Shown here piece after piece: positions 26,537 to 35,093 of a stretch of DNA of 57,574 nucleotides. The DNA comes from an uncultured Bacteroidota bacterium (lineage in GTDB: Bacteria > Bacteroidota > Bacteroidia > Chitinophagales > Chitinophagaceae). Numbering within the stretch: the stretch's first letter is position 1; each line of letters opens with the position of its first letter. The position numbers and the translations under genes were made by a program. The stretch lies in the NCBI GenBank assembly GCA_903906365.1, contig CAIVKC010000013.1, positions 1 to 57,574 on the forward strand. The letters run 5' to 3'. Below the pieces are notes generated by a model. The model searched no databases. It was given only the letters and a program-made list of their open reading frames with translations, and was not told the DNA's origin.

Positions 26537-27739
26537 ATGAGAAAATTTAACAAATTGCTGAAGGTAACTGTTTGCCTTTTGTTGTGCATTTCCCTTCAAA
26601 TCAGGCTGAAAGCGCAGCAAACCGTTGTTGACTCTTCTGTATTAGACCGTATTGCAGAACTTGAAAAGCAGGCAGCAGACAGAAAACCAGGACAGGATCA
26701 TTTCATGGTAGTAGGCCTGGCTACTTTTGGTTTTGTCGCCAATAAGACAACCATCACAGGTTCCGGGGTTACCAAGACCAACAGCCTGGCCGATGCGGAT
26801 CACTATGAATTCAGCCCCATGCTTCTGTGGAGGCATGGAACCAAATTTCTACTTGAATTTGAACCTTCCTTCGACGGAAATCAAATAGGGGTTAACTGGG
26901 CAAATATCTCCTGGTTTGCGACCCCCGGCCTCATCGTTCACGCGGGCTATTTTGTTTTACCTTTCGGTTCCTACAACAAAAGACTGGCCGCAGGATGGAT
27001 TGATAAACTTCCTACAGATCCGGCCGGAGTTGCCGACCTTCCGCCGGCATCAGATTTTGGTATCGGTATTTCAGGTGGCTTTCCGCTTGGAAGCATGAAA
27101 TGGAGTTACGATATAAGTCTGACCAACGGATTCCAGTTATTGCCGGACGGAGAAATCCAGAATGCAGGGATTGTAGATAATAACAAAAACAAGACCCTGA
27201 CCGGGCGGTTCTCCCTGCTTCCCTTCAGCAATTCATCCCTGGAAATAGGCGTAAGCGGGCTATTTGGAAAAGTTGGTGACGACAATACGGCTTTCCAAAA
27301 CGTAAAAACCAACATGTATGCAGTTGATGTAAACTATGTAAAACTGCTAAACCCCATACTTGTCAATTTTAAAGGGCAATACAATTGGATCGATATCGAT
27401 AAACAGACATACATGGATGCCAGTTCCAACCCTTATACCTTTGACAACAAGACCAATTCAGGTTTTGCACAACTTTCCCTCAGGCCATCCGGCTCTGCCA
27501 ATAAAGTCGTAAAGAACCTGGAAGCAGCCTTTAGGATAGGCAATTACAATACACCCAAGGCCTCATTGTGGGGGCAAAATGCAACCATTACTGAATTTGG
27601 ATTGCTTTACTGGCTTAACTGGCGTACCGTTTTCAAAGTGGGGTATACCTTAAACAACAGCAACAGTACCACTTTGGGAAGTGAGGGAATTGGCACCAAG
27701 AGCAATTCATTCATCGCGCAATTTTCCATTCAACTTTAA
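26537..27739 (+). CDS. Outer-membrane porin-like beta-barrel protein
   Basis: A 400-residue protein with a signal peptide (cleavage near LKAQ, residue 27), then a short coiled-coil-like stretch (VLDRIAELEKQAADR) and a long series of amphipathic strands ending in FIAQFSIQL. Family-like segments include HAGYFVLPFGSYNKRL, reminiscent of phosphate-selective porin O/P-type barrels. The N-terminal coiled coil followed by a barrel is common in this group. A monohaem lipoprotein is encoded 12 bp downstream, so the two are probably co-transcribed and may act together. Substrate is unknown. Confidence 0.78.
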   Translation: MRKFNKLLKVTVCLLLCISLQIRLKAQQTVVDSSVLDRIAELEKQAADRKPGQDHFMVVGLATFGFVANKTTITGSGVTKTNSLADADHYEFSPMLLWRHGTKFLLEFEPSFDGNQIGVNWANISWFATPGLIVHAGYFVLPFGSYNKRLAAGWIDKLPTDPAGVADLPPASDFGIGISGGFPLGSMKWSYDISLTNGFQLLPDGEIQNAGIVDNNKNKTLTGRFSLLPFSNSSLEIGVSGLFGKVGDDNTAFQNVKTNMYAVDVNYVKLLNPILVNFKGQYNWIDIDKQTYMDASSNPYTFDNKTNSGFAQLSLRPSGSANKVVKNLEAAFRIGNYNTPKASLWGQNATITEFGLLYWLNWRTVFKVGYTLNNSNSTTLGSEGIGTKSNSFIAQFSIQL

Positions 27740-27751
27740 AATTTCCATTGT

Positions 27752-28030
27752 ATGAAAAAAATAAGTATCAGACATATCGCTACCGTTGCCTTATCCATTC
27801 TCTGCATGATTGCGGTGCTGGTCACGGTAAACGGGTGCACCGTCAGCCAGAAAGTAGCCATGAAAAGTGGTGCCCAGCTTTGGGCGGAAAACTGTCAGCG
27901 GTGCCACAACACACCCTCTCCCAATACCTTTTCACATGACCAATGGGAAACAATCGGAATGCATATGCAGACAAGGGCCCTGCTTAATGAAGAGGAAAAA
28001 AGAAAAATTGTGGAATTCCTAAAACAATGA
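27752..28030 (+). CDS. Small monohaem cytochrome c lipoprotein
   Basis: A 92-residue lipoprotein with a signal helix and the lipobox TVNGC (Cys29). One haem c site CQRCH at residues 48-52 and the sequence WETIGMHMQTRALL supply two Met candidates (70, 72) for the axial ligand. The C-terminal helix KRKIVEFLKQ is typical of class I cytochrome c. It is shorter than most and likely a periplasmic or surface electron carrier. It follows the porin-like gene by 12 bp and is followed by a terminator. Confidence 0.88.
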   Translation: MKKISIRHIATVALSILCMIAVLVTVNGCTVSQKVAMKSGAQLWAENCQRCHNTPSPNTFSHDQWETIGMHMQTRALLNEEEKRKIVEFLKQ

Positions 28031-28070
28031 CCTTTCCAATCCTTGTAGAGTGCAAATAAAATTGAATGCT

Positions 28071-28110
28071 GATCATCCGGAGGCAAGACTCCGGGTGATC
28101 TTATTATTTT
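28071..28110 (+). terminator. Rho-independent terminator after the cytochrome c gene
   Basis: GATCATCCGGAG and CTCCGGGTGATC form a 12-bp stem (one G-T) with a GCAAGA loop, followed by TTATTATTTT. It closes the porin-cytochrome unit and separates it from the dehydrogenase gene. Confidence 0.85.
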
Positions 28111-28131
28111 ATATATATAATTGAAAGCGAA

Positions 28132-29172
28132 ATGAAAGCACTGGTATACCATGGTCCCGGTAAAAAATCCTGGGAGGAAAAGGCAAAACCCGTCATTGAG
28201 CAGCCCACTGATGTCATCGTACAAATCACACGTACTACCATTTGCGGCACAGACCTGCATATTTTAAAGGGGGATGTCCCTGAAGTGACCGATGGCAGAA
28301 CCCTGGGGCATGAAGGGGTCGGTATCGTGGAGGAGGCTGGCAATGCAGTTACCTGCTTTAAAAAGGGTGACCGGGTTATCATTTCATGCATAACCTCCTG
28401 CGGGAAATGTGACTACTGTAAAAGGGGCATGTATTCCCATTGCGAGCAGGGTGGATGGATTCTGGGGCATTTAATAGACGGAACCCAGGCTGAATATGTA
28501 AGGATCCCCCATGCAGACAACAGCCTCTACCCCATTCCTGCCGGCAGTGATGAGGAGGCTCTCGTTATGCTGAGTGATATCTTACCCACCGGTTTTGAAT
28601 GCGGGGTCCTCAATGGGAAGGTCCAACCTGGAAATACGGTAGTCATCGTTGGGTCCGGTCCTATAGGCCTGGCATCTCTTTTAACTTCCCAATTCTACGC
28701 CCCTGCCGAAATCATTATGGTTGATCCGGATGATAACCGCTTGGAAATGGCTAAACTATTTGGGGCGACCCAGGTTATCAACAACAGCCGGGAAGATACC
28801 AAAAAAAGGGTGTTGGAACTGACTCATGGACGGGGTGCAGATACCGTCATAGAAGCGGTGGGCATACCGGCCACTTTCGAATTATGCCAGGCCCTGGTAG
28901 GGCCAGGAGGTATCATTGCAAATATCGGGGTTCATGGTAAAAGTGCCGAACTCCACCTGGAGACCCTATGGGCCCGGAATATAACCATCACCACCCGGCT
29001 GGTTGACACGGTAACTACGGCCATGCTGCTGAAAACCATCCAATCAAAAAAACTCAATGCAAAACAATTGATAACCCATACTTTTGATCTCCACGATATT
29101 ATCTCAGCCTACGATACCTTTGAGCACGCAGCCAGAGAAAAAGCGCTGAAAGTCATCCTTACCCATCACTAA
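28132..29172 (+). CDS. Zinc-dependent alcohol dehydrogenase
   Basis: A 346-residue cytoplasmic MDR-family enzyme interconverting an alcohol and an aldehyde or ketone with NAD(P). Catalytic zinc ligands are Cys38 (TTICGTDLH) and His60-Glu61 (LGHEGVG). The structural zinc set is Cys90, 93, 96 and 104 (CGKCDYCKRGMYSHC). The Rossmann motif is VVIVGSGPIGLASL. Overall it resembles the class of bacterial ADHs found in fermentative or stress loci. It precedes the CoA-transferase gene by 55 bp, which suggests joint reduction and CoA exchange of fermentation products. Confidence 0.93.
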   Translation: MKALVYHGPGKKSWEEKAKPVIEQPTDVIVQITRTTICGTDLHILKGDVPEVTDGRTLGHEGVGIVEEAGNAVTCFKKGDRVIISCITSCGKCDYCKRGMYSHCEQGGWILGHLIDGTQAEYVRIPHADNSLYPIPAGSDEEALVMLSDILPTGFECGVLNGKVQPGNTVVIVGSGPIGLASLLTSQFYAPAEIIMVDPDDNRLEMAKLFGATQVINNSREDTKKRVLELTHGRGADTVIEAVGIPATFELCQALVGPGGIIANIGVHGKSAELHLETLWARNITITTRLVDTVTTAMLLKTIQSKKLNAKQLITHTFDLHDIISAYDTFEHAAREKALKVILTHH

Positions 29173-29227
29173 CCATTAGTGCCATTACAGAAAACCATTT
29201 AATCACAAACCGAACAAAATATTCGAC

Positions 29228-30508
29228 ATGTATTCAAGTGCAGAACAAGCCGTTTCCATGATTACCCCTGGAAGTAATTTATTTATCCAAACTGCCGCTG
29301 CGGCCCCCCAGCAGCTAATAAAGGCCCTGACCGCCAGGGCCCACGAACTATCCGATATCACCATTTACCAGATGCATACGGAGGGCGCAGCGCCTTATGC
29401 TGAACCCAGGTATGAAGGTATTTTCAACGTAAACTGCTTTTTCATTGGGGCCAATCTGCGCAAGGCCGTCCAGGAAGGACGGGCGCAATATATTCCCGTA
29501 TTCCTCAGTGAAATACCGGCCCTGTTCAGGAAGAAAACCATCCAGATTGATTATGCGCTGATTCACGTATCTCCCCCTGATGAACATGGCTATTGTTCCC
29601 TGGGTGTTTCAGTAGACATTGCCCCTGCGGTCCTGGAAACGGCCCGGCATATCATTGCCCAGGTAAATCCGAATATGCCGCGTACCCACGGCAACGGTTT
29701 TATTCACCAAAGCAGGCTGGACAGCATGGTCGAAGTAACAGACGACATACATGAACTCGCTATTGGTCCAGCCGATGAAATGACACTCAAAATAGCGGGT
29801 TATGTTGCATCCCTGGTAGAGGACGGGGCCACCCTGCAGATGGGCATTGGCAATATCCCCAACGCGGTCCTGAGCCTGCTTTCCGGGCACAGAAAACTGG
29901 GAATCCATACTGAAATGTTTTCCGATGGCATCATCGACCTGGTTGAATCAGGTGTAATTACCGGCGAAATGAAGAAAAAATGGCAGGATAAGATCGTGGC
30001 CAGTTTTATGCTTGGCACCAAAAGGCTGTATCAATTTGCCAACGATAACCCCCTGATTGAAATGCTAGATGTAGCCTATGTGAATAATACCCATGTCATC
30101 CGGCAGAATCCCAAAGTTACCGCCATCAACAGTGCCGTTGAAGTGGACATCACAGGGCAGGTTTGTGCAGATTCCATCGGCCAGAAGATGTATTCAGGGG
30201 TCGGCGGGCAGATGGATTTCATGAGAGGTGCTTCTCTTTCTGAAGGCGGCAGGCCCATTATTGCCATGCCTTCAACGACGGCAAACGGAACCAGTAAGAT
30301 TGTCAGTGTGCTCAAACCTGGCGCCGGCGTGGTTACAACCAGGGCCCATGTGCATTATATCGTGACCGAATATGGGATAGCAAACCTGTATGCTAAGAAC
30401 CTGAAAGAACGGGCGGCAGCACTGATAAGGATAGCCCATCCCATGCACCGGGAAAAATTACAGGAAGAGGTATTTGACTTTTTTAAATCCAAACCAGTCA
30501 TTTCCTGA
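29228..30508 (+). CDS. Acetyl-CoA hydrolase/4-hydroxybutyrate CoA-transferase family protein
   Basis: A 426-residue family I CoA-transferase-like enzyme. The first half has VSPPDEHGYCSLGVSVD; the second half has QMGIGNIPNAVLS at about 205-216 and the catalytic glutamate E229 in GIHTEMFSDG, where a glutamyl-CoA thioester would form. C-terminal GGQMDFMRGASLSEGGRPII and TRAHVHYIVTEYGIANL are typical of the family. It may move CoA between acetate and butyrate-type acids; substrate range is not determinable. Placed after the ADH and among USP genes, it fits energy conservation under oxygen limitation (inference). A strong terminator follows. Confidence 0.9.
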   Translation: MYSSAEQAVSMITPGSNLFIQTAAAAPQQLIKALTARAHELSDITIYQMHTEGAAPYAEPRYEGIFNVNCFFIGANLRKAVQEGRAQYIPVFLSEIPALFRKKTIQIDYALIHVSPPDEHGYCSLGVSVDIAPAVLETARHIIAQVNPNMPRTHGNGFIHQSRLDSMVEVTDDIHELAIGPADEMTLKIAGYVASLVEDGATLQMGIGNIPNAVLSLLSGHRKLGIHTEMFSDGIIDLVESGVITGEMKKKWQDKIVASFMLGTKRLYQFANDNPLIEMLDVAYVNNTHVIRQNPKVTAINSAVEVDITGQVCADSIGQKMYSGVGGQMDFMRGASLSEGGRPIIAMPSTTANGTSKIVSVLKPGAGVVTTRAHVHYIVTEYGIANLYAKNLKERAAALIRIAHPMHREKLQEEVFDFFKSKPVIS

Positions 30509-30520
30509 ATCCCCCGGCCC

Positions 30521-30580
30521 AAAATCAAAAAAAAGACCTGTACCGGCAGCCCAGAGGCGGCCGGTACAGGTTGGTTATTT
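30521..30580. terminator. Bidirectional terminator
   Basis: CCTGTACCGGC (30537-30547) and GGCCGGTACAGG (30559-30570) form a near-perfect stem, flanked by an A-rich run on the left and TTGGTTATTT on the right. It serves the CoA-transferase gene and the convergent small membrane protein gene. Confidence 0.85.
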
Positions 30581-30622
30581 AAAGAAAGTTAACTGCGACA
30601 GAACCTTTGATTAAAACTGAGG

Positions 30623-30976
30623 CTATCCATGCAGCAGGCAACCCACCACAACACCCAGGTCAATCAATATACCCAGAAAAAAACAGGGAATGGTATACCG
30701 GGTTGGCATGGCCGCCAGATTTGTCACCACCACCAGTACCAGGGAAACCATGGCAGCGATGATGAATCCAAAACCTGCGCCATTCAATAAGATAACCCCC
30801 ATGGTAATGGGGAAAAAAACGGCGGTCATGGATGTTACCGAACCACCGACCCAGGCCAGATGCCTCTTTTCGTCCTCCTGGGTAGCCCATTCTATAAATC
30901 GGCTGAATATGGATTCTTTCCGGGTTCCCGGGTGATTTCCAGGTGCCATCTCATGATGGGAAGCTGTATAAGTCAT
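30623..30976 (-). CDS. Small membrane protein, unknown family
   Basis: A 117-residue protein from the ATG at 30976 (MTYTASHHEMAPGNHPG); 13 more in-frame residues lie upstream. After a charged 45-residue N-terminus (FIEWATQEDEKRHLAWVGG) come three hydrophobic segments (AVFFPITMGVILLNGAGFGF, IIAAMVSLVLVVVTNLAAM, IPCFFLGILIDLGVVVGCLL). I recognise no named family. The operator pair at 31025-31058 is centred 54 bp upstream of the chosen ATG, which supports both the gene and the start. Confidence 0.68.
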   Translation of the reverse strand: MTYTASHHEMAPGNHPGTRKESIFSRFIEWATQEDEKRHLAWVGGSVTSMTAVFFPITMGVILLNGAGFGFIIAAMVSLVLVVVTNLAAMPTRYTIPCFFLGILIDLGVVVGCLLHG

Positions 30977-31024
30977 ACGATTGTGTTTAGATGGCAAAGA
31001 TTGAAAAGTGCCCAAAAAAAGGGA

Positions 31025-31058
31025 TGATCTTCATCAACCGGCCCGTTGACTTTACTCA
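31025..31058 (-). promoter_or_regulatory. Paired TGA-N6-TCA operator before the small membrane protein gene
   Basis: TGATCTTCATCA (31025-31036) and TGACTTTACTCA (31047-31058) repeat at exactly 22 bp. The near box is centred 54 bp from the ATG at 30976. The intervening 400 bp between the divergent genes hold this pair, a second pair at 31302-31335 and otherwise nothing I can call. Confidence 0.6.
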
Positions 31059-31301
31059 GGAGGCCTTGCCTCCATTTGGAAAAAAGACCTCCATTCTGAT
31101 GATTCCGGCAATGCATTCAAATCCAATCACTACCCGCATATCCTTCATTATCAATATTTTTTATAAATAAAGCCAGCTTTTCTATTTCCAGGGAGTTCAA
31201 TTTTAAAATCAGGTGAATAGAAGCATTTTCTCCCCCACTTGGAAGCAATCAACCTCTTTTTTCGCCAACCAGCCCTCACCCAGGAACCGGTCTAAAAGCT
31301 C

Positions 31302-31335
31302 TGATGAAGATCACCCGGGTTCTTAACCATTGTCA
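31302..31335 (+). promoter_or_regulatory. TGA-N6-TCA pair before a universal stress protein gene
   Basis: TGATGAAGATCA (31302-31313, full match) and TAACCATTGTCA (31324-31335, one mismatch) repeat at 22 bp. The near box is centred about 50 bp upstream of the USP ATG at 31379. The position would not make sense if the USP gene began at the further upstream in-frame ATG (31304), which supports the later start. Confidence 0.5.
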
Positions 31336-31378
31336 TCCAGCGATTTCCTGGGCGAATGTATTTTTGAAAAAACACCTT

Positions 31379-32197
31379 ATGCGCAAAGTATTATTGGCGG
31401 TTGATTCCCTGAATCTGAATATGGCATCCATCGACTTTGCGTGCTATATCGCCCTGCTGACCAAATCCAGGCTGACAGGTGTATTTCTGGAAAACATACT
31501 GGTCGAAGAAATCGCGGAACCCTCCCTGGGTTCCTATTCCGCATCCAAGGGTCTCAGTTCCAGCGAACGACAGGAACTTACCAATGAGAACATCAGGTTC
31601 TTTCGGGAAGCATGCGAAAAAAGAGGAATACAATCCGGCATACACCGGGACAGGGGGCTGCCTTCCGGGGAGATCATAGAGGAAAGCCGCTTTGCCGACC
31701 TGATCATCATGGAACCGTCCCTGTCCTTTAAGAAAAAGATGGAAGGCGCGCCCTCCGCTTTCGCCAGGGAAGTGCTCGAACAATCCGAATGTCCCGTCTT
31801 AATTGCCCCCGACAGATTTGAAGGAATTGACGAATTGGTCTACTCTTATGATGGCAGTAAGTCTTCTGTTTATGCCATCAAACAGTTTACCTACCTGTTC
31901 CCGGAATTGTATAATAAAAAAATTACGCTGCTGGAGGTAAATAAACCCAATGAATTGACAGTAAAGTCCAAACCCAAGATTTCAGAATGGCTGAAGGTCT
32001 ATTACCAGGATATCCATTTTGAGGTCATTAATGGGGAAGTAGATAAGGAGCTCTTTAAATACGCCCTGCAAAAAAAGAATATTCTGCTGGTGATGGGGGC
32101 CTACGGTCGAAGTATGATTTCCCTTTTCCTGCAGGAGAGCCGGGCTTCGCTGGTTGTAAAATCATCCAATTTCCCCATTTTCATTTCACATCATTAA
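31379..32197 (+). CDS. Universal stress protein (UspA family), two-domain
   Basis: A 272-residue cytoplasmic protein starting MRKVLLAVDSLNLNMASIDFA. The first domain has the usual strand, the region SRFADLIIMEPSLSF and ECPVLIAP; the second repeats with DELVYSYDGSKSSVYAIKQF and ends in ILLVMGAYGRSMISLFLQES. The G-2x-G-9x-G-S/T ATP loop is poorly kept in domain 1, so this is more likely a non-nucleotide-binding or degenerate type. It is followed 49 bp later by a paralogue, so the two probably form one operon under the 31302-31335 pair. Confidence 0.85.
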   Translation: MRKVLLAVDSLNLNMASIDFACYIALLTKSRLTGVFLENILVEEIAEPSLGSYSASKGLSSSERQELTNENIRFFREACEKRGIQSGIHRDRGLPSGEIIEESRFADLIIMEPSLSFKKKMEGAPSAFAREVLEQSECPVLIAPDRFEGIDELVYSYDGSKSSVYAIKQFTYLFPELYNKKITLLEVNKPNELTVKSKPKISEWLKVYYQDIHFEVINGEVDKELFKYALQKKNILLVMGAYGRSMISLFLQESRASLVVKSSNFPIFISHH

Positions 32198-32246
32198 ATG
32201 TTATTATTCAACCAATGATTTTGTAAATCCCTTAAAATAGATAATT

Positions 32247-33071
32247 ATGAAAAAGATATTATTTGTGTGCGATGGAAGTAATTTTTCCAATGGCGCTTTT
32301 GAATTTCTCAAAATGATGCACGAAAATGCGCCCATTTCCGTGACAGGTATTTTCTTTACTCCGGTAGACTTTCAGCAATTGGTGTCCATCAGTTATATTC
32401 CGGTGGCAGAGCCCTATGTCAAGTTAAAGGAAAAGGAAAAAATCATGGTAGAGGAGAGCAGGGAATTATTTGTAAAAAAATGCGCTTCCAGCGGAATAAC
32501 CCATAGCACGATCCTGGAAAACCAGGAATGGAACGGGGATTTGTTTGCCCGGGAAACCCGCTTTGCGGATATTGTCCTGATGAGCGGCGAATTATTTTGT
32601 GCTGAACTATCCAATTACCAGCCCAATGTTTTTATGCAGGAAGCCTTAAGAAAAGCAGAATGCCCCGTGATTTTAGTACCGGAACATTTTAAGGCCCTTG
32701 ACAGGATTGTAATTGCCTATGATGGCAAAAAGGAAAGTATGTTCGCCTTAAAACAATTCTGTTATCTGTTTGCCCAGTTTTCCGAACTACCGGCAGAATT
32801 TGTTTATGTAAAGGATGAGGAAAATGAAATTATTCCTGATCAGGAATCCTTAAAGGAATATGCAAGGCTTCATTTCAGCAGCCTCGGTGTAGCAAAGCTG
32901 CATTTTGATGCACGAAAACATTTTTCTGCCTGGACAGATGACAAAAAGAACAGTCTGCTGGTAGCCGGCGCGTTTAGTAGGGCCGGTGTGTCCAACCTAC
33001 TGAAAACCAGTTTTGCCGAAAAAGTAGTTCACGACCACAACATCCCTGTATTTATAGCCCACAACAGTTAA
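32247..33071 (+). CDS. Universal stress protein paralogue
   Basis: A 274-residue UspA-like protein, MKKILFVCDGSNFSNGAFEF, with the same two-domain plan as its upstream neighbour: TRFADIVLMSGELF, ECPVILVPEHFKALDRIVIAYDG, then LLVAGAFSRAGVSNLLKTSF and a terminal IPVFIAHNS. Similar layout and residues suggest an old tandem duplication. Canonical ATP-loop glycines are partly lost. A terminator follows at 33105. Confidence 0.85.
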   Translation: MKKILFVCDGSNFSNGAFEFLKMMHENAPISVTGIFFTPVDFQQLVSISYIPVAEPYVKLKEKEKIMVEESRELFVKKCASSGITHSTILENQEWNGDLFARETRFADIVLMSGELFCAELSNYQPNVFMQEALRKAECPVILVPEHFKALDRIVIAYDGKKESMFALKQFCYLFAQFSELPAEFVYVKDEENEIIPDQESLKEYARLHFSSLGVAKLHFDARKHFSAWTDDKKNSLLVAGAFSRAGVSNLLKTSFAEKVVHDHNIPVFIAHNS

Positions 33072-33104
33072 TGGGCAGCCAAATTCTATAATCGTACTTA
33101 TTCA

Positions 33105-33160
33105 AAAAGGGCAACGGGATGGATTCAAGACAGTTGAGCCATCCCGTTGCTTTTGTTTTT
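33105..33160 (+). terminator. Rho-independent terminator after the USP pair
   Basis: A stem of AAAGGGCAACGGGATGG-like and CCATCCCGTTGCTTTT arms is followed by GTTTTT. The arms pair over at least 12 bp with a loop of about 16 nt. It ends the USP transcript. Confidence 0.8.
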
Positions 33161-33842
33161 GTAGTGGCTGAAATCGAACCATTGCAACCCGAAAGGCCGG
33201 GTATACCAAGCCTGCATGCTGCCCCCTGCAGTGCTGCCAGCCTTGTCCAAAAGACTTCGAAGAGGAAATTCCCCAGTGCGGGGGTCATGGGCTCCTGGAA
33301 TTATGCCTGGTTTTCGCAATATCAATAAGCACACCTCGTCAACTTCCCCTTAGGGAGTCGGGCCCGCCGGCCTCTCCTGAATAAAACGCACTCCTGTAGC
33401 GCTTAAACTACATGATTTCCTGACAAAATTGTACTGCAAATACCTGCAATCGACTATTTGCCGCTTTTTATTCTGGTAGTTACTTTGATAAAAATAAAAA
33501 AGCAGTAAAACGACCCTGTTACATTTCATTTACACCGTCAAAAAACAAAATCATGAATTTCCAATTCCCACCACTAACCAAAAGAACGCCAGCTATCTCC
33601 TATCTCCCCGCCTGGCCGATCTTATGGCAGATGCTGCTATACCCGGATTTATGGCAGGTTGTTCAAAGACAAAGGCTGCCGGTGATCAACGCCCCCGCCC
33701 CGGTGAGCATATTCCCTGTATTGGACTAATCCCTTATGGGACGGTTTGCTGCCGGTAATATGTCAGTTCCAGGCTTAATGCATTTGGAGAGAAATCTAAT
33801 AAAATACCTTCGAAAATCCAGAAAACCTTAAAATCAAATACC
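33161..33842. other. Intergenic region before the response regulator genes
   Basis: About 680 bp. A 58-codon plus-strand frame (33553-33729, MNFQFPPLTKRTPAISYL) has no recognised family and no operator or ribosome-binding support; I leave it uncalled. No TGA-N6-TCA pair is seen here. Confidence 0.5.
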
Positions 33843-34505
33843 ATGAAAAAGATCACCATCCTAATTGTAGAAGATCATAAACTCATCCGGGAAACGCTGA
33901 CCTTCGTACTAAACCAAGACCCCCGTTTTGAAGTCGTTGCAGCATGCAGCAGCAGTGAACAGGCCCTGGTTACGGCCAGGGAATTAATCCCCAACATCAT
34001 ATTGATGGATATTAACCTGGGGGCTATCAACGGTATTGAAACCACCAAAATCCTGCGGAAATTTGTTCCCAGCGCAAAGATTATTGGCCTTTCCATGCAT
34101 GTCCAGCCGGTTTATGCCAAAAAAATGATCCAGGCCGGAGCCCGGGGTTATATTTCCAAAAATTCCCCCAGGGAGGAGCTTTTCCACGGCATCCTGGAAG
34201 TATCGCAGGGAAATAAGTATATATGCCATGAAGTGAAAACCATCATGTCGGAACTGTTTACCGATGATTCCCTGCAGGTTCCCAATATCAATGCAATCAC
34301 CGAAAAAGAAATCATGATCATTGATTATATACGAAAAGGAGCCACTTCCAAAGAGATCGCTTCGGCCCTTAATCTCGCCACCAAAACAGTAGAAACCCAC
34401 CGGCATAATATATTAAAAAAGCTCAAACTCAAAAACTCTACCGCCCTGGTAAACATGATTTGCCATATCGATGGATTTGCTGATAATTTCACCAGCCAAA
34501 CTTAG
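33843..34505 (+). CDS. NarL/FixJ-type response regulator
   Basis: A 220-residue transcription factor. REC domain 1-125 with E10-D11, phospho-acceptor D56 (NIILMDINLGAING), and the K near ARGYISKNS. A LuxR-type helix-turn-helix at about 150-210 has ITEKEIMIIDYIRKGATSKE, NLATKTVETHRHNIL and KLKLKNSTALVN. Such regulators pair with HisKA_3 kinases; the only one in the window is at 36470. A hairpin follows the gene. Confidence 0.93.
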   Translation: MKKITILIVEDHKLIRETLTFVLNQDPRFEVVAACSSSEQALVTARELIPNIILMDINLGAINGIETTKILRKFVPSAKIIGLSMHVQPVYAKKMIQAGARGYISKNSPREELFHGILEVSQGNKYICHEVKTIMSELFTDDSLQVPNINAITEKEIMIIDYIRKGATSKEIASALNLATKTVETHRHNILKKLKLKNSTALVNMICHIDGFADNFTSQT

Positions 34506-34548
34506 CTTACGGCCTGTCCTTATACTCCCCCAAACCCCATTTAACCCA

Positions 34549-34577
34549 GGAGGTTTCCGTTCGGAACGGGAACCTCC
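34549..34577 (+). terminator. Strong hairpin downstream of the response regulator
   Basis: GGAGGTTTCCGTTC pairs with GAACGGGAACCTCC with one G-T, giving a stem of about 12 bp with a tight loop. The T-tract is weak (ACCCATTTTA), so it may be a terminator or a processing or stabilising element. Confidence 0.5.
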
Positions 34578-35093
34578 AATACCCATTTTAAGGTAAATCC
34601 ATAGACGGAATGTTGACTTAAAGTGGTTTTGTCATATCGGGCCTGCAGCCAGCCGGAGTTCCTGACCATGCAAATATTTATTTCCCACCCTGGAATTGGA
34701 AATTATCAGTCATTACAGGCCTTAGTCTGCAGATCGTAACTGCATTTACCCTGTGAGCCACCCATTAAAAAATGGTCCATTGCCAGCGTTGGGTACATTT
34801 GAAGCCCTTGCGGGCGGCTACCATGGATTGCAAAGGCATCTCTATTGTATATCTGTATCAATGCACGCCCATGAACAGGGCATACGGGGTGAAATCAGGG
34901 TATCGGGTCTACAATCCGGGCAGAATTTCATATTTGGAACCGATTTTACCGCGACGGCATTGCGTCTCAATCCATTTGTTACAGGTCATAAAACACCTAT
35001 ATAACAAGAATATTAAATTAAATCAACAATTGTGAAAATGAATTAATTTACCTTTGAAACGATCCTCAAATAACCGACCCGTATTACCCATAT
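34578..35093. other. Intergenic region between two response regulators
   Basis: About 515 bp. Short frames on the plus strand overlap one another in different phases and show no domain. Apart from an AT-rich promoter-like end near 35000-35090, I see nothing. Confidence 0.5.

Noticed and set aside
32198-32246. Search for a separate operator before the second USP
   Set aside because: Only TGA-N6-AAA is found; the 49-bp gap suggests co-transcription with the first USP.
33553-33729. A 58-codon plus-strand frame
   Set aside because: No operator, ribosome-binding site, family or neighbour supports it.
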